Assembly: GCF_904848625.1 (NCBI RefSeq)
Contig: NZ_CAJHCP010000002.1
Coordinates: 619,568 to 683,567, forward strand
Direction: 5' to 3'
DNA from: Paraburkholderia metrosideri
Lineage (GTDB): Bacteria > Pseudomonadota > Gammaproteobacteria > Burkholderiales > Burkholderiaceae
DNA length: 64,000 nucleotides
Of this stretch, positions 35,287-44,460 are shown piece by piece (within the stretch, counting starts at the first letter, position 1; every line of letters starts with the position of its first letter). A program made the position numbers and the translations under genes. The notes beneath the pieces were generated by a model. It ran no database searches. It was given only the letters and a program-made list of their open reading frames with translations, and had not been told where the DNA came from.

Positions 35287-36915
35287 ATGGACGCGACTCC
35301 TGTTTCCGCACCTGCTGCGGCCGTGCCGGTGGGCGAAGCGGCGACACCCCGCGCCAGCGTGCTGCGCATGGACGGCATCGGCAAACGCTTCGGGCAGTTC
35401 CAGGCGTTGACCGACGTGTCGCTCGAATTGTGCGCCGGTGAAGTGCATTGTCTGCTCGGCGAAAATGGCGCGGGCAAATCGACACTGTGCAACGTGATGT
35501 TCGGCGTGCATCAACCCGATGCCGGTGCGATGTGGCTCGACGGTGCACCGTACCGGCCTCATAGTCCGCGCGATGCGCTGACGCACGGCATCGCGATGGT
35601 TCATCAGCATTTCAGTCTGGTCGAAGACGTGAGCGTGCTCGACAACCTGCTGCTGGGCCAGGCGCGTGGCTGGCTCGACCGCAAACGCGAAGCGCAGCGC
35701 GTGCGCGTTCTGGTCGCGGAACTGGGGCTCGCGCTCGATCCGGACGCACGGGTCGCGGATCTGTCGGTGGGTGAAAAGCAGCGGGTCGAGATCGTCAAAT
35801 GTCTGATCCGCGAGCCGCGCCTGCTGGTGCTGGATGAGCCGACCGCCGTGCTGTTGCCGGCTGAAATCGACGCGTTGCTGAACACCTGCGCGAAGGTGGT
35901 CGAGCGAGGCTGTGCGGTCGTGCTGGTGACCCACAAGCTCGCGGAAATTCGCCGCATTGCGAATCGCGCGACGGTGTTGCAAAGCGGGCGAGTGGTAGCC
36001 CGCTCCAGCAATCCTTCCGCCGATGTCGATGCGCTCGTGCGAGCGATGATTCAACGTCCGGCCCAGGCTAACGACGCGCAGCCCGCGGATAACACGGTGC
36101 GCGCGGTAGCACCCGCCGCAACACCCAGCGCGTCACCGTATGGACGCCCGCTCGCTGACGAAGCATTGCAGGTCGACGGTCTCACCGTGCGCGACGCAGA
36201 CGGCGTGATGCGTTTGCAGGACTGCACGCTGGTGGTCAACCGTGGCGAGATCGTCGGCATTGCGGGCGTGGAAGGCAACGGTCAAAGCGAACTCGGCGCG
36301 GTGCTGGCGGGGATGCAGAAAGCGAGCGCAGGGCGCTTCTTCGTGCAAGGCAAAGACTGCACGCATGCCGCTCCGCAGACGCTGACCAGGGCGGGCGTCG
36401 GCGTCGTGCCGGAAGACCGGCACGCGGTCGGCTGCGTGCCCGACATGAGTGTCACCGACAACCTGTTTCTCAACCGTCTCGACGACTACGCACGGCGCGG
36501 CTTCATGCGTCGCCGCGCGATGCGGCGCGACGCGCGTACATTGATGCAGCGCTTCGACGTACGCGCTGCCAGCCCCGATGTCGCGTTTCGTGGTCTGTCT
36601 GGCGGCAATCAGCAGAAAGCGGTGCTCGCGCGCGAACTCACGCTCGACGGCCTCGCCGTTCTGGTCGCCGCGCAGCCGACCCGCGGTCTGGACGTCGGCG
36701 CAGTCGCCGCCGTGTACGAGCACATTCGCGCGGCACGCGACGACGGCGTCGGCGTCCTGCTGATCTCTTCGGAACTGGACGAGTTGATGGCGGTGGCCGA
36801 CCGCGTGCTCGTCATGTATCGCGGCCGCATCATGGGCACCTGTGTGCCGGACAAGTCGCAACTCACTCTTCAACGCGAGCGCATCGGCGCATGGATGGCA
36901 GGCCAGACAGCATGA
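35287..36915 (+). CDS. BMP-type ABC ATPase 1 (two nucleotide-binding domains)
   Basis: 542 residues, two fused ATPase domains. Domain 1 has [25 protein letters not shown] and LLVLDEPTAVL. Domain 2 has a degenerate Walker A, GVEGNGQSEL, but an intact signature LSGGNQQKAVLARE, followed by AAQPTRGLD in the Walker B position. One active and one degenerate site is normal for this sugar/nucleoside-type class. The ATG is two bases after the binding-protein stop, and the end overlaps the permease start by four bases. Confidence 0.92.
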   Translation: MDATPVSAPAAAVPVGEAATPRASVLRMDGIGKRFGQFQALTDVSLELCAGEVHCLLGENGAGKSTLCNVMFGVHQPDAGAMWLDGAPYRPHSPRDALTHGIAMVHQHFSLVEDVSVLDNLLLGQARGWLDRKREAQRVRVLVAELGLALDPDARVADLSVGEKQRVEIVKCLIREPRLLVLDEPTAVLLPAEIDALLNTCAKVVERGCAVVLVTHKLAEIRRIANRATVLQSGRVVARSSNPSADVDALVRAMIQRPAQANDAQPADNTVRAVAPAATPSASPYGRPLADEALQVDGLTVRDADGVMRLQDCTLVVNRGEIVGIAGVEGNGQSELGAVLAGMQKASAGRFFVQGKDCTHAAPQTLTRAGVGVVPEDRHAVGCVPDMSVTDNLFLNRLDDYARRGFMRRRAMRRDARTLMQRFDVRAASPDVAFRGLSGGNQQKAVLARELTLDGLAVLVAAQPTRGLDVGAVAAVYEHIRAARDDGVGVLLISSELDELMAVADRVLVMYRGRIMGTCVPDKSQLTLQRERIGAWMAGQTA

Positions 36916-38012
36916 CTTCGACCACTACCTCATTAGCCTCTTTACCGCGTGCATCATGGCGTGCTTCGCGGCGTCTCAGAACCGCCCTGGTGCTGGGTGG
37001 CGCGGCGCTGGTCGCGGTCGCCGCGGCACTGGCGCTGATCGCGCTGGTTCACGTGCCGATCGGCGACGCGCTCGCCGCGTTTGCCGATGGCGCGTGGGGC
37101 TCGCCCTATGCAATCGGCGCGTCGATCAATCGCAGCCTGGTCTTCGCGCTGGTCGGCGGCGGCTTCGTGCTGGCGAACCGCGCGCAGTTGACCAACGTCG
37201 GCGGAGAAGGGCAGATTGCGATGGGCGGGATCGTCGCCACCGCGGTGAGCCTCTACGGTCACGTTGCACATTTGCCGCTGGGGCTGTCGTTCATTCTGCC
37301 GATGCTGGCCGCCGCGCTAGCGGGTGCCGCCTGGGGCGCCATCCCCGGCTGGCTGAAAGCCCGCGCCGGCACCAACGAAGTGATCAGCACGCTGCTGCTC
37401 ACGTTCATCGCCGTGTGGCTGCTCTATTGGTGCGTGCAATCGGAAGCGCTGCTGCGTCAGCCGATGAGCAACGCGGCCACGCTGCCCGAATCGCTCGAGA
37501 TTCCCGACGCGACCAAATTGCCGATGCTGTCTTCGACCAGCTCGACCGGCCTGCACGTCGGCTTGCCGCTCACCGTCGTGCTATGCGTCGCGGTCGCGCT
37601 GATGCTCGCCTATAGCCGCTTCGGCATGTACTTGCGCGCGGTCGGCCTGAACGCCGTGGCCGCACGCCGCGCCGGCATGCCGATCACCTCGACGGTGGTC
37701 GGCGCGTTGGCGCTGGCGGGTGCGCTCGGCGGGCTCGCCGGTGCGTTGATGCTGCAAGGCGACCAGTACTCGTTGAAAGCGGGCTTTTCATCGGGCTATG
37801 GTTTCGACGGCCTCGTCGTTGGTCTGCTCGCACGCGGCTCGATGACGGGTGTGTGTGCGGCGGCGCTGCTGTTCGGCTTTATGCGCTCGGGCGGCATCAA
37901 TATGGAAATGGTCGCGTCGGTGCCGTCGGCGCTGGTGCTGATCGTGCAGGGCATTGTGATCGTCGCGCTCGCGGGCGGTTCATTGTGGCTCGAACCCAAA
38001 GGAGCACGCTAA
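36912..38012 (+). CDS. BMP-type ABC permease 1A
   Basis: 366 residues, 8-10 hydrophobic segments. Family marks include LTNVGGEGQIAMGGIVATA, GWLKARAGTNEVISTLLLTFIAVWLLYW and AARRAGMPITSTVVGALALAGALGGLAGAL. The ATG overlaps the ATPase stop (ATGA), and the TAA stop shares its last base with the next gene's ATG. Forms the channel with permease 1B. Confidence 0.9.
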   Translation: MTSTTTSLASLPRASWRASRRLRTALVLGGAALVAVAAALALIALVHVPIGDALAAFADGAWGSPYAIGASINRSLVFALVGGGFVLANRAQLTNVGGEGQIAMGGIVATAVSLYGHVAHLPLGLSFILPMLAAALAGAAWGAIPGWLKARAGTNEVISTLLLTFIAVWLLYWCVQSEALLRQPMSNAATLPESLEIPDATKLPMLSSTSSTGLHVGLPLTVVLCVAVALMLAYSRFGMYLRAVGLNAVAARRAGMPITSTVVGALALAGALGGLAGALMLQGDQYSLKAGFSSGYGFDGLVVGLLARGSMTGVCAAALLFGFMRSGGINMEMVASVPSALVLIVQGIVIVALAGGSLWLEPKGAR

Positions 38013-38929
38013 TGAATGCGGAATTTGTGGCGGCTTTTGTCGGCTCGTCGATTCGCTTTGCCGCGCCGCTGATGCTGGCATCGACCGGCGAGTTGATCAG
38101 CGAACGCGCCGGCGTGCTCAATATGAGCGTGGAAGGCATGATGCTGTCCGGCGCGTTTCTCGGCGCAGCGGGTGCGTGGGCCACCGGCAACGCGTCGCTC
38201 GGACTGGCCATCGGCATGCTCGGCGTGCTGCCGATTGCGTTGTTGCAGGCGTTCCTGAGTGTGACGTTACGCGCCAATCAGATCGTGACGGGCATCGGCA
38301 TCAACATTCTCGCGCTCGGGGCGACGACGCTGGCTTATCGGGAGCTTTTCGGCGAACGTTCGAGCGCCGCAATTCCGGGGCTGGCGCGCTGGTCGCCGCC
38401 AGGGCTCGGTGCAATTCCGGTGATCGGTGAGCCGGTGTTTCACCAGGTGTGGCTGGTCTATCTGGGTCTCGCGATTCTCGTCGCGACGTCGCTCGTGATG
38501 CGGCGTACCGCGTTAGGCGTGGCTCTGCACGCAGTGGGCGCGGCGCCGCGCTCGGTCGATCAATCGGGACTGTCGGTGACGCGGCTGCGTTATGGCGCCG
38601 TGCTGTTCTCGGGCGTGATGTCGGGCGCAGCGGGCTGCTTCATTTCGATCGGCGACATCCACACCTTCACGGAAGGAATGACCAGCGGCGCGGGGTACCT
38701 TGCGATTGCGGCAATCATTTTCGGTAACTGGAAAATTGGCCGCACCGTGGGTGCATGCCTGCTGTTCGGCGCAGCGAGTGCGTTGCAGTTCCAGTTGCCG
38801 CTGATCGGCGTGCATGTGCCGACCGCGCTGCTGGTGATGTTGCCGTATTTACTCGCGCTGATCGCAGTGGCGGGACTAATCGGCCGGCAAACCGCACCGC
38901 TCGCATTGACCCAGCCGTTCCGCCGATAA
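38012..38929 (+). CDS. BMP-type ABC permease 1B
   Basis: 305 residues, mostly membrane helices. ISERAGVLNMSVEGMMLSGAFLGAAGAW at the start and GDIHTFTEGMTSGAGYLAIAAIIFGNW are typical of the second BMP permease. AAGGAG precedes the overlapping start (TAATG). Ends the transporter part of the operon; the TetR regulator follows after about 100 bases. Confidence 0.9.
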   Translation: MNAEFVAAFVGSSIRFAAPLMLASTGELISERAGVLNMSVEGMMLSGAFLGAAGAWATGNASLGLAIGMLGVLPIALLQAFLSVTLRANQIVTGIGINILALGATTLAYRELFGERSSAAIPGLARWSPPGLGAIPVIGEPVFHQVWLVYLGLAILVATSLVMRRTALGVALHAVGAAPRSVDQSGLSVTRLRYGAVLFSGVMSGAAGCFISIGDIHTFTEGMTSGAGYLAIAAIIFGNWKIGRTVGACLLFGAASALQFQLPLIGVHVPTALLVMLPYLLALIAVAGLIGRQTAPLALTQPFRR

Positions 38930-39032
38930 GGCCGCGCTTACAATGCTGGGGCGTCACGCTGCGTTCAACGAATGCGTGACGCCGAACGTACTTTATTCAA
39001 GCAACCCGCCACCGCCCAGGCTTGCCATCGAT

Positions 39033-39803
39033 ATGACACGCGCTTCAGTCCGAACGACTTCCGTTGCACCCGCTTTAGCGTCGGGCACGCTCACCGCCGC
39101 CCCGGCTCCGACAACCCAGCGCCAGAAGCTCGCGGCAGCGACCCGTCAACGCATCTTCAAAGTTGCGCTTGCCGAGTTTTCGGACAAAGGGCTGAGCGGC
39201 GCGCGAGTGGAAACGATCGCGAGCCGCTCGAAGGTCAACATCCGGATGATCTATCACTACTTTGGCGGCAAGGAAGCGCTTTATCTCGAAGTACTCGAAT
39301 TCGTGCTGGCGCGGCTGCGGGAAGCCGAACTGAAGCTCAAGCTCGATGTCGACCGGATCGATCCGGTCACGGCGATCGTGCAGCTTTACGATTTCATCGA
39401 AGGGCACTTCGCGGCGCATCCCGAGCTGTCAAAGCTGTTGTCGTTCGAAAATCTGAACCGCGCCCGTGTGATGAAGCGTTCCACCGCGATTCCGGAGATG
39501 TCGTCGCCGGTGTTGAGTCTGCTGCGCACGGTGATCGCGCGTGGCGAGCGCGATGGTTCGTTGCGCAAGAATATGGATGCGCTGCATCTTTATGTCGGCC
39601 TCGTGAGCTTGTGCTCGTTTCATAAGTCCAACGCGTATACGTTGTCGCGAATCTTCAATACCGACATGCTCGCGCCGCAATGGCAGGAAGATCATAAGAA
39701 TCAGGCGCATGAGATGGTGCGGGCGTTCGTGGTGAGCGGGGCGACGGAGCCGGCACTGTTGAACGCGGCGTCGGAGAAGCGAAAGAAGTCGGCGAGTGCG
39801 TGA
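39033..39803 (+). CDS. TetR-family regulator, RutR-like
   Basis: 256 residues. After a 32-residue Thr/Ala/Pro-rich tail comes the HTH (TRQRIFKVALAEFSDKGLSGARVETIASRSKVNIRMIYHYFGGKEALYLEVLE). The C-terminal domain (HFAAHPELSKLLSFENLNRA, GLVSLCSFHKSNAYTLSRIF) matches the RutR/YcdC class, whose ligands are uracil and thymine. Lies at the end of the transporter operon. Proposed to repress this and perhaps the atzF-biuH operon in response to a ureide or pyrimidine-like ligand (inference). The exact start is uncertain. Confidence 0.88.
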   Translation: MTRASVRTTSVAPALASGTLTAAPAPTTQRQKLAAATRQRIFKVALAEFSDKGLSGARVETIASRSKVNIRMIYHYFGGKEALYLEVLEFVLARLREAELKLKLDVDRIDPVTAIVQLYDFIEGHFAAHPELSKLLSFENLNRARVMKRSTAIPEMSSPVLSLLRTVIARGERDGSLRKNMDALHLYVGLVSLCSFHKSNAYTLSRIFNTDMLAPQWQEDHKNQAHEMVRAFVVSGATEPALLNAASEKRKKSASA

Positions 39804-40178
39804 GCGTCGAAACGCGTGGTCGGCAGCAGACTGATTCCCCACGAGATCCCTGACGCTTTTCTGCCGTTGATTGGCGACTTGCATCGTTCCGCTTTAACGA
39901 CCCCCGACGCGTACGTCCTCACGTGCTGACTACGCGAATGGCTTCACGCCGACTCTGAAAGACTGCCGAAGCTGCACGATGGCCTGTCGTTGAATCGACA
40001 GGCGCAAGCGCGGGGCGTGCAATCACCGAGTTGGTGAGCGCTGCACCAACGGCGCGTCACCATCAGGTATCTGAAAGCTGGCTGTCCGGCCAGCTGAAAA
40101 GGCCGGGAAAGCCCGCCCGACAACGCAGACAGCCCAGTTTCCCCAACTCGTCACGCACATGGCATAGCTCCTGCTAAT
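39804..40178. other. Intergenic region between tetR and atzF
   Basis: 375 bases, no supported gene. A small hairpin CCTGTCG-TTGAAT-CGACAGG (39983-40002) could end the tetR transcript, although no T-run follows. The rest shows no family similarity that I can recognise. Confidence 0.45.
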
Positions 40179-40212
40179 TTGAGTTCAAACTTGTATTCAA
40201 GATTGAACTCAA
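40179..40212. promoter_or_regulatory. Three tandem TTG-N4-CAA operator-like sites
   Basis: TTGAGTTCAA (40179-40188), TTGTATTCAA (40191-40200) and TTGAACTCAA (40203-40212) are spaced exactly 12 bases, and the outer two are perfect inverted repeats of each other. The block ends 10 bases before the GTG start of atzF and overlaps the likely promoter or leader, a position suited to repression. TetR (39033) and GntR (48921) are the candidate binders. Confidence 0.6.
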
Positions 40213-40222
40213 GGAAGGACAA

Positions 40223-42106
40223 GTGCCCAAATCTGCATCCATGACGGTCAAAGGTCTGCTCGACGCTTATGCAGACCGAACCTCGACGCCCACGCAAACC
40301 ATAGCGGCCGCGCTCGCCCGTATCGACGAAATCGATCGGCCCGAAGTCTGGATTCTGCGTGTGCCAACCGAGGCGCTCGAAGCACGCGCCCGCGCGCTCG
40401 ACGCGCAGTTCGAAGCACAGGGCAGCGCAATTTTCGAACGTATGCCGCTGTTCGGCGTGCCGTTCGCGGTGAAGGACAACATCGACGTCGCCGGTTTGCC
40501 GACCACTGCCGCCTGCGAGCCGTTCAGCTATACCCCGGGCGTGTCGGCGTTCGCCGTGCAGCGTCTGCTCGATGCGGGCGCGATCCTGATCGGCAAGACC
40601 AATCTCGATCAGTTCGCGACCGGCCTCGTCGGCACACGTTCGCCTTACGGCGCGGTGCGTCACACCGAGTCGCCGTTGCGGGTATCGGGCGGATCCAGTT
40701 CGGGTTCGGCGGTCGCGGTGGCAGCGGGCTGCGTGGCGTTTTCGCTAGGCACTGACACAGCCGGTTCGGGCCGCGTACCCGCAGGCTTCAACGGACTCGT
40801 CGGACTGAAACCGTCGCTGGGACTGGTCAGCAAGCGCGGTGTCGTGCCGGCGTGCCGCAGTCTCGATACGATTTCGGTGTTTGCCCACGATGTCGACGAT
40901 GCGTGGCGCGTGCTGAACCAGATAGCCTGTTTCGATCCACTCGACGGTTATTCGCGCAAGGTGCGTCCGCGTGGTTTGCTGCGTGGAGCGCCGCGCGTCG
41001 GCGTGCCCGATCCGCTCGAATTTTTCGGCGATGCGGCCGCGAGCCAGGCCTTCGCCGCGTCACTCGACACGCTCTCGACGCATCTGCACGTCACCCCCCA
41101 GCCGATCGATTTCGCACCGCTCAAGGCCGTCTCAGCGCTGCTGTACGACGGCCCATGGGTCGCGGAGCGCCGCGCCGCGCTGGGTGCTTTTTTCGACAGT
41201 CACCGTGAAGCGATCGACCCGACCGTCGCGAAGGTGATCGGCAAGGCCGACCAGTTCAACGCCGTCGATCTGTTCAATGGCCACTACGCGCTGGCCGATC
41301 TGAAGCGTCACGCTGAAACGCTGTTCGACAGCATCGACGTGCTGATCGTGCCGACCACCCCGACGCATCCGCTGATCGCGGACGTGCAGGCCAATCCCGT
41401 CGAGTTGAACAGTCAGTTGGGCACCTATACGAACTTCGTGAACCTGCTCGATCTGTGCGCGCTGGCGGTGCCGTGTCAGCGGCGCCGTGACGGCCTGCCT
41501 GCGGGCGTCACGCTGATTGCGCCGAGCGGAGCGGACCGTCTGCTTGCGGATCTGGGCGCACGGATTCAGGCGCTGTTCGCCGCCGCTGCCACCAATGCAA
41601 CCGATCCCACTGACACGCCGCCCGCCGCGAAGAACCCGGCCGCAAGTGCAGCGAAAACCGCACCCACGATCGACCCGTTACCGTTCCAGGAGCCGAGCAT
41701 CACGCTCGCCGTGGTCGGCGCGCATCTGCGTGGCCAGCCGTTGAACTGGCAGCTTCAGCAAGCCGGCGCGCGCTTCATTGAAGCGACGCACACCGCCGCT
41801 GGCTACCAGCTCTTTGCCCTCGCAAACACGCAGCCGCCTAAACCCGGTCTCGTGCGCGTGACCGACGCCAGTGATCAGCCAGGCCAGCCGATCGCCATCG
41901 AACTATGGGACCTGCCGTTGCGGACCTTCGGCCAGTTCGTCGCCGAGGTACCCGCACCGCTTGGCATCGGCACGCTGCAACTCGCTAGCGGACTGACCGT
42001 GAAGGGCTTCATCTGCGAGCCAGCGGCAGTCGGCGACGGCAGCGGTGCCGTCGACATCACGTCGTTCGGCGGCTGGCTTGCGTATCTCGACAGCCTGCAA
42101 CGCTGA
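40223..42106 (+). CDS. atzF: Allophanate hydrolase (AtzF type)
   Basis: 627 residues. It cuts allophanate to two ammonia and two CO2. The amidase-signature domain (1-about 450) has Lys84 (FAVKDNIDVAG), cis-Ser158 (GGSSSGSAVAVAAG) and nucleophile Ser182 (GTDTAGSGRVPAGF), with the AtzF spacing. After an Ala/Pro/Thr linker the C-terminal domain (about 490-627: GAHLRGQPLNWQLQQAGA, LWDLPLRTFGQFV, LTVKGFICEP) is specific to allophanate hydrolases. GTG start with AAGGAAGG upstream. It precedes the biuret importer operon, matching the BiuH-AtzF route. Confidence 0.93.
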   Translation: MPKSASMTVKGLLDAYADRTSTPTQTIAAALARIDEIDRPEVWILRVPTEALEARARALDAQFEAQGSAIFERMPLFGVPFAVKDNIDVAGLPTTAACEPFSYTPGVSAFAVQRLLDAGAILIGKTNLDQFATGLVGTRSPYGAVRHTESPLRVSGGSSSGSAVAVAAGCVAFSLGTDTAGSGRVPAGFNGLVGLKPSLGLVSKRGVVPACRSLDTISVFAHDVDDAWRVLNQIACFDPLDGYSRKVRPRGLLRGAPRVGVPDPLEFFGDAAASQAFAASLDTLSTHLHVTPQPIDFAPLKAVSALLYDGPWVAERRAALGAFFDSHREAIDPTVAKVIGKADQFNAVDLFNGHYALADLKRHAETLFDSIDVLIVPTTPTHPLIADVQANPVELNSQLGTYTNFVNLLDLCALAVPCQRRRDGLPAGVTLIAPSGADRLLADLGARIQALFAAAATNATDPTDTPPAAKNPAASAAKTAPTIDPLPFQEPSITLAVVGAHLRGQPLNWQLQQAGARFIEATHTAAGYQLFALANTQPPKPGLVRVTDASDQPGQPIAIELWDLPLRTFGQFVAEVPAPLGIGTLQLASGLTVKGFICEPAAVGDGSGAVDITSFGGWLAYLDSLQR

Positions 42107-42190
42107 AACGCGCCCGCGATCCATCAGCTCTTCATCTCCAACCACGCCAACCCGGCCCGCTCACTCATCCTTACTCAGGAATTGGACACC

Positions 42191-43288
42191 ATGACCAGTC
42201 GCCGCAATTTCATCAAGAGCGCCAGCCTGTTGACGCTTGGCAATATTCTGCCCATCCAGTCGGTATTTGCCGCACCGAACACGACGGTCGGCGTGATCTA
42301 CGTCGGTGCGCGCAACGACTACGGCTACAACCAGGCGCAGGCAACGGCCGCTGCCGTCATCAAGAAGATGCCGGGCGTGAAGGTGGTCGAGGAAGAGAAC
42401 GTGCCCGAGACCATCGCCGTCCAGAAGACCATGGAAGCGATGATCGAACAGGACGGCGCGACGTTGATCTTCGCGACCTCGTTCGGTTACTTCGACCCGC
42501 ACGTGCTGAAGATGGCCGCGAAGTATCCGAAGGTGCGATTCGCGCATTGCGGCGGATTGTGGAAGCAGGGCAACCCGCCGAACATCACCAGCTACTTTGG
42601 TTATATCGATGAATGTCAGTACCTTAACGGCGTAGTCGCCGGTCATATGACGAAGAGCAAGAAGCTCGGCTTTGTCGCGGCCAAACCGATTCCGCAGGTG
42701 CTGCGCAATATCAATTCGTTCACGCTCGGCGCGCAATCCGTCGATCCGTCGATCACCACCCAGGTGATTTTCACCGGCGACTGGTCGATGCCGGTCAAGG
42801 AAGCCGAAGCGACCAACAGTCTCGTCGATCAGGGCTGCGATGTGGTGACCTGTCACGTCGACGGCCCGAAGGTCGTGGTCGAGACAGCCGAGAAACGCGG
42901 CGCATTGAGTTGCGGTTATCACGCGAGCCAGGCGGCGCTTGCACCGAAGGGCTATCTGACCGGCGCGGAATGGGATTGGGCGACGCCGTACAAGCAACTG
43001 GTGACGGGCGCGCAAGCCGGCACCGCACAACCGAACGTGCTCCGAGGCGGCCTGAAGGAAGGCTTCGTGAAGATGTCGCCGTACGGCGCGAAAGTGACCG
43101 ACGTCGCGAAGCACAACGCCGACACGATCAAAACCAGCATGGTGGCCGGCAATTTCGTGATCTTCAAAGGCCCGATGCAGGACAACAAGGGCGGCGTCGC
43201 CATCGCATCGGGCACGAGTCACGCGCAGACCGACTACACACTGGAAAGCATGAATTACCTGGTGCACGGCGTGGTTGGGCAAATCTGA
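42191..43288 (+). CDS. BMP-family binding protein 2 (likely biuret or ureide receptor)
   Basis: 365 residues with a twin-arginine-like signal (SRRNFIKSASLLTLGN). Mature start TTVGVIYVGARNDYGYNQAQ is the BMP ligand-binding strand, with FATSFGYFDPHVLKMAAKYPKVRFAH following. The related receptor at 34299 has a Sec signal, so the two paralogs use different export routes. Located between atzF and the permeases, so its ligand is presumably the substrate of BiuH. An in-frame TTG three codons earlier is an alternative start. Confidence 0.87.
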   Translation: MTSRRNFIKSASLLTLGNILPIQSVFAAPNTTVGVIYVGARNDYGYNQAQATAAAVIKKMPGVKVVEEENVPETIAVQKTMEAMIEQDGATLIFATSFGYFDPHVLKMAAKYPKVRFAHCGGLWKQGNPPNITSYFGYIDECQYLNGVVAGHMTKSKKLGFVAAKPIPQVLRNINSFTLGAQSVDPSITTQVIFTGDWSMPVKEAEATNSLVDQGCDVVTCHVDGPKVVVETAEKRGALSCGYHASQAALAPKGYLTGAEWDWATPYKQLVTGAQAGTAQPNVLRGGLKEGFVKMSPYGAKVTDVAKHNADTIKTSMVAGNFVIFKGPMQDNKGGVAIASGTSHAQTDYTLESMNYLVHGVVGQI

Positions 43289-43335
43289 TTCCGCTGGGTC
43301 GGAACCATTGGGTCGAATGAAACGAAGGAGCCGCG

Positions 43336-44460
43336 ATGCGTGCCAATGCCCCTAATCCGTCGATGGCAAGAGTGATGCTGTCGCTCCTGCCCGCGCTGCC
43401 GACCGTGCTGGCGGTGCTCGGCACGTTGCTGCTGTTTTCGCTTTTCCTGCTAGCGCAGGGACAGCCCGCGCCCGATGCCATCGCGCTGATTTTCCAGGGC
43501 GCGTTCGGCTCGTCGTTCGCGTGGCAGAGCACCTTGCTGCGTGCTGCACCGTTGATGCTGACCGCGCTGTGCGTCGCGTTGCCCGCCCAGGTCGGACTGA
43601 TCGTGATCGGCGGCGAGGGGGCGCTCGCGCTCGGTGGCATGTGCGCGGCGATCGTTCCTCAGGCGCTGCCGCACGGCACGCCCTGGCTGATCGCCACGCC
43701 GCTGATGGCGGTGGCCGGAATGCTCGCCGGCGGCGTCTGGATCGGCGCGGTCGGTGCGCTGCGGCAGTGGCGCGGCGTCAACGAGACGATCAGCAGTCTG
43801 TTGATGTCGTATATCGCGATCGCCGTGTTCAAGCATCTGGTCGAAGGGCCGTTGCGCGATCCGGCGAGTCTGAACAAGCCGTCCACGTATCCCGTTCCCG
43901 ACTCGATGATGATCGGCTCGATCCCCGGGCTCGACACTCATTGGGGGCTCGTCTGGGGCATCGTCGCGTGCCTCGCGGCGTGGGTGTTCGTGAAGTTCAG
44001 CACGAAGGGATTCGCGATGCGGGTGGTCGGCGGCAGCCATCGCGCCGCGCGGCTGGTCGGTCTGCCTGTGAATCTGCTGGCTCTGAGCGCATGCGTGCTC
44101 GGCGGTGCGGCGGCGGGCCTCGGCGGCATGTTCGAAGTGGCGGCCGTGCAGGGCAGCGCCAATGCGTCGCTGCTGGCGGGCTATGGCTATGCGGGCATTC
44201 TGGTCGCGTTTGCCGCGCGCCAGAACCCGCTGGCGATCATCGCGTGTGCGCTGATGATCGGTGGAATCGAAGCGAGCGGCAGTCTGCTGCAACGACGGCT
44301 CGATCTGCCCGACGCCACCACCCTGGTACTGCAAGGCCTGCTGTTCGCGAACCTGCTTGCGTGGGAAGCGCTCGGCGGCCGCATCGCCGCGTGGCGCGTG
44401 AAGTTGCAGGCCGCCGCGCAAGCCGATCTTCCTGTGCAACTGGAGCAGACCCATGCCTGA
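43336..44460 (+). CDS. BMP-type ABC permease 2A
   Basis: 374 residues, about ten membrane segments. VALPAQVGLIVIGGEGALALGGMCAAI and QWRGVNETISSLLMSYIAIAVFKHL are the family marks, with ARLVGLPVNLLALSACVLGGAAAGLGGMFEVAAVQG. AAGGAG is well placed before the ATG. Overlaps the next permease start by eight bases. Confidence 0.9.
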   Translation: MRANAPNPSMARVMLSLLPALPTVLAVLGTLLLFSLFLLAQGQPAPDAIALIFQGAFGSSFAWQSTLLRAAPLMLTALCVALPAQVGLIVIGGEGALALGGMCAAIVPQALPHGTPWLIATPLMAVAGMLAGGVWIGAVGALRQWRGVNETISSLLMSYIAIAVFKHLVEGPLRDPASLNKPSTYPVPDSMMIGSIPGLDTHWGLVWGIVACLAAWVFVKFSTKGFAMRVVGGSHRAARLVGLPVNLLALSACVLGGAAAGLGGMFEVAAVQGSANASLLAGYGYAGILVAFAARQNPLAIIACALMIGGIEASGSLLQRRLDLPDATTLVLQGLLFANLLAWEALGGRIAAWRVKLQAAAQADLPVQLEQTHA

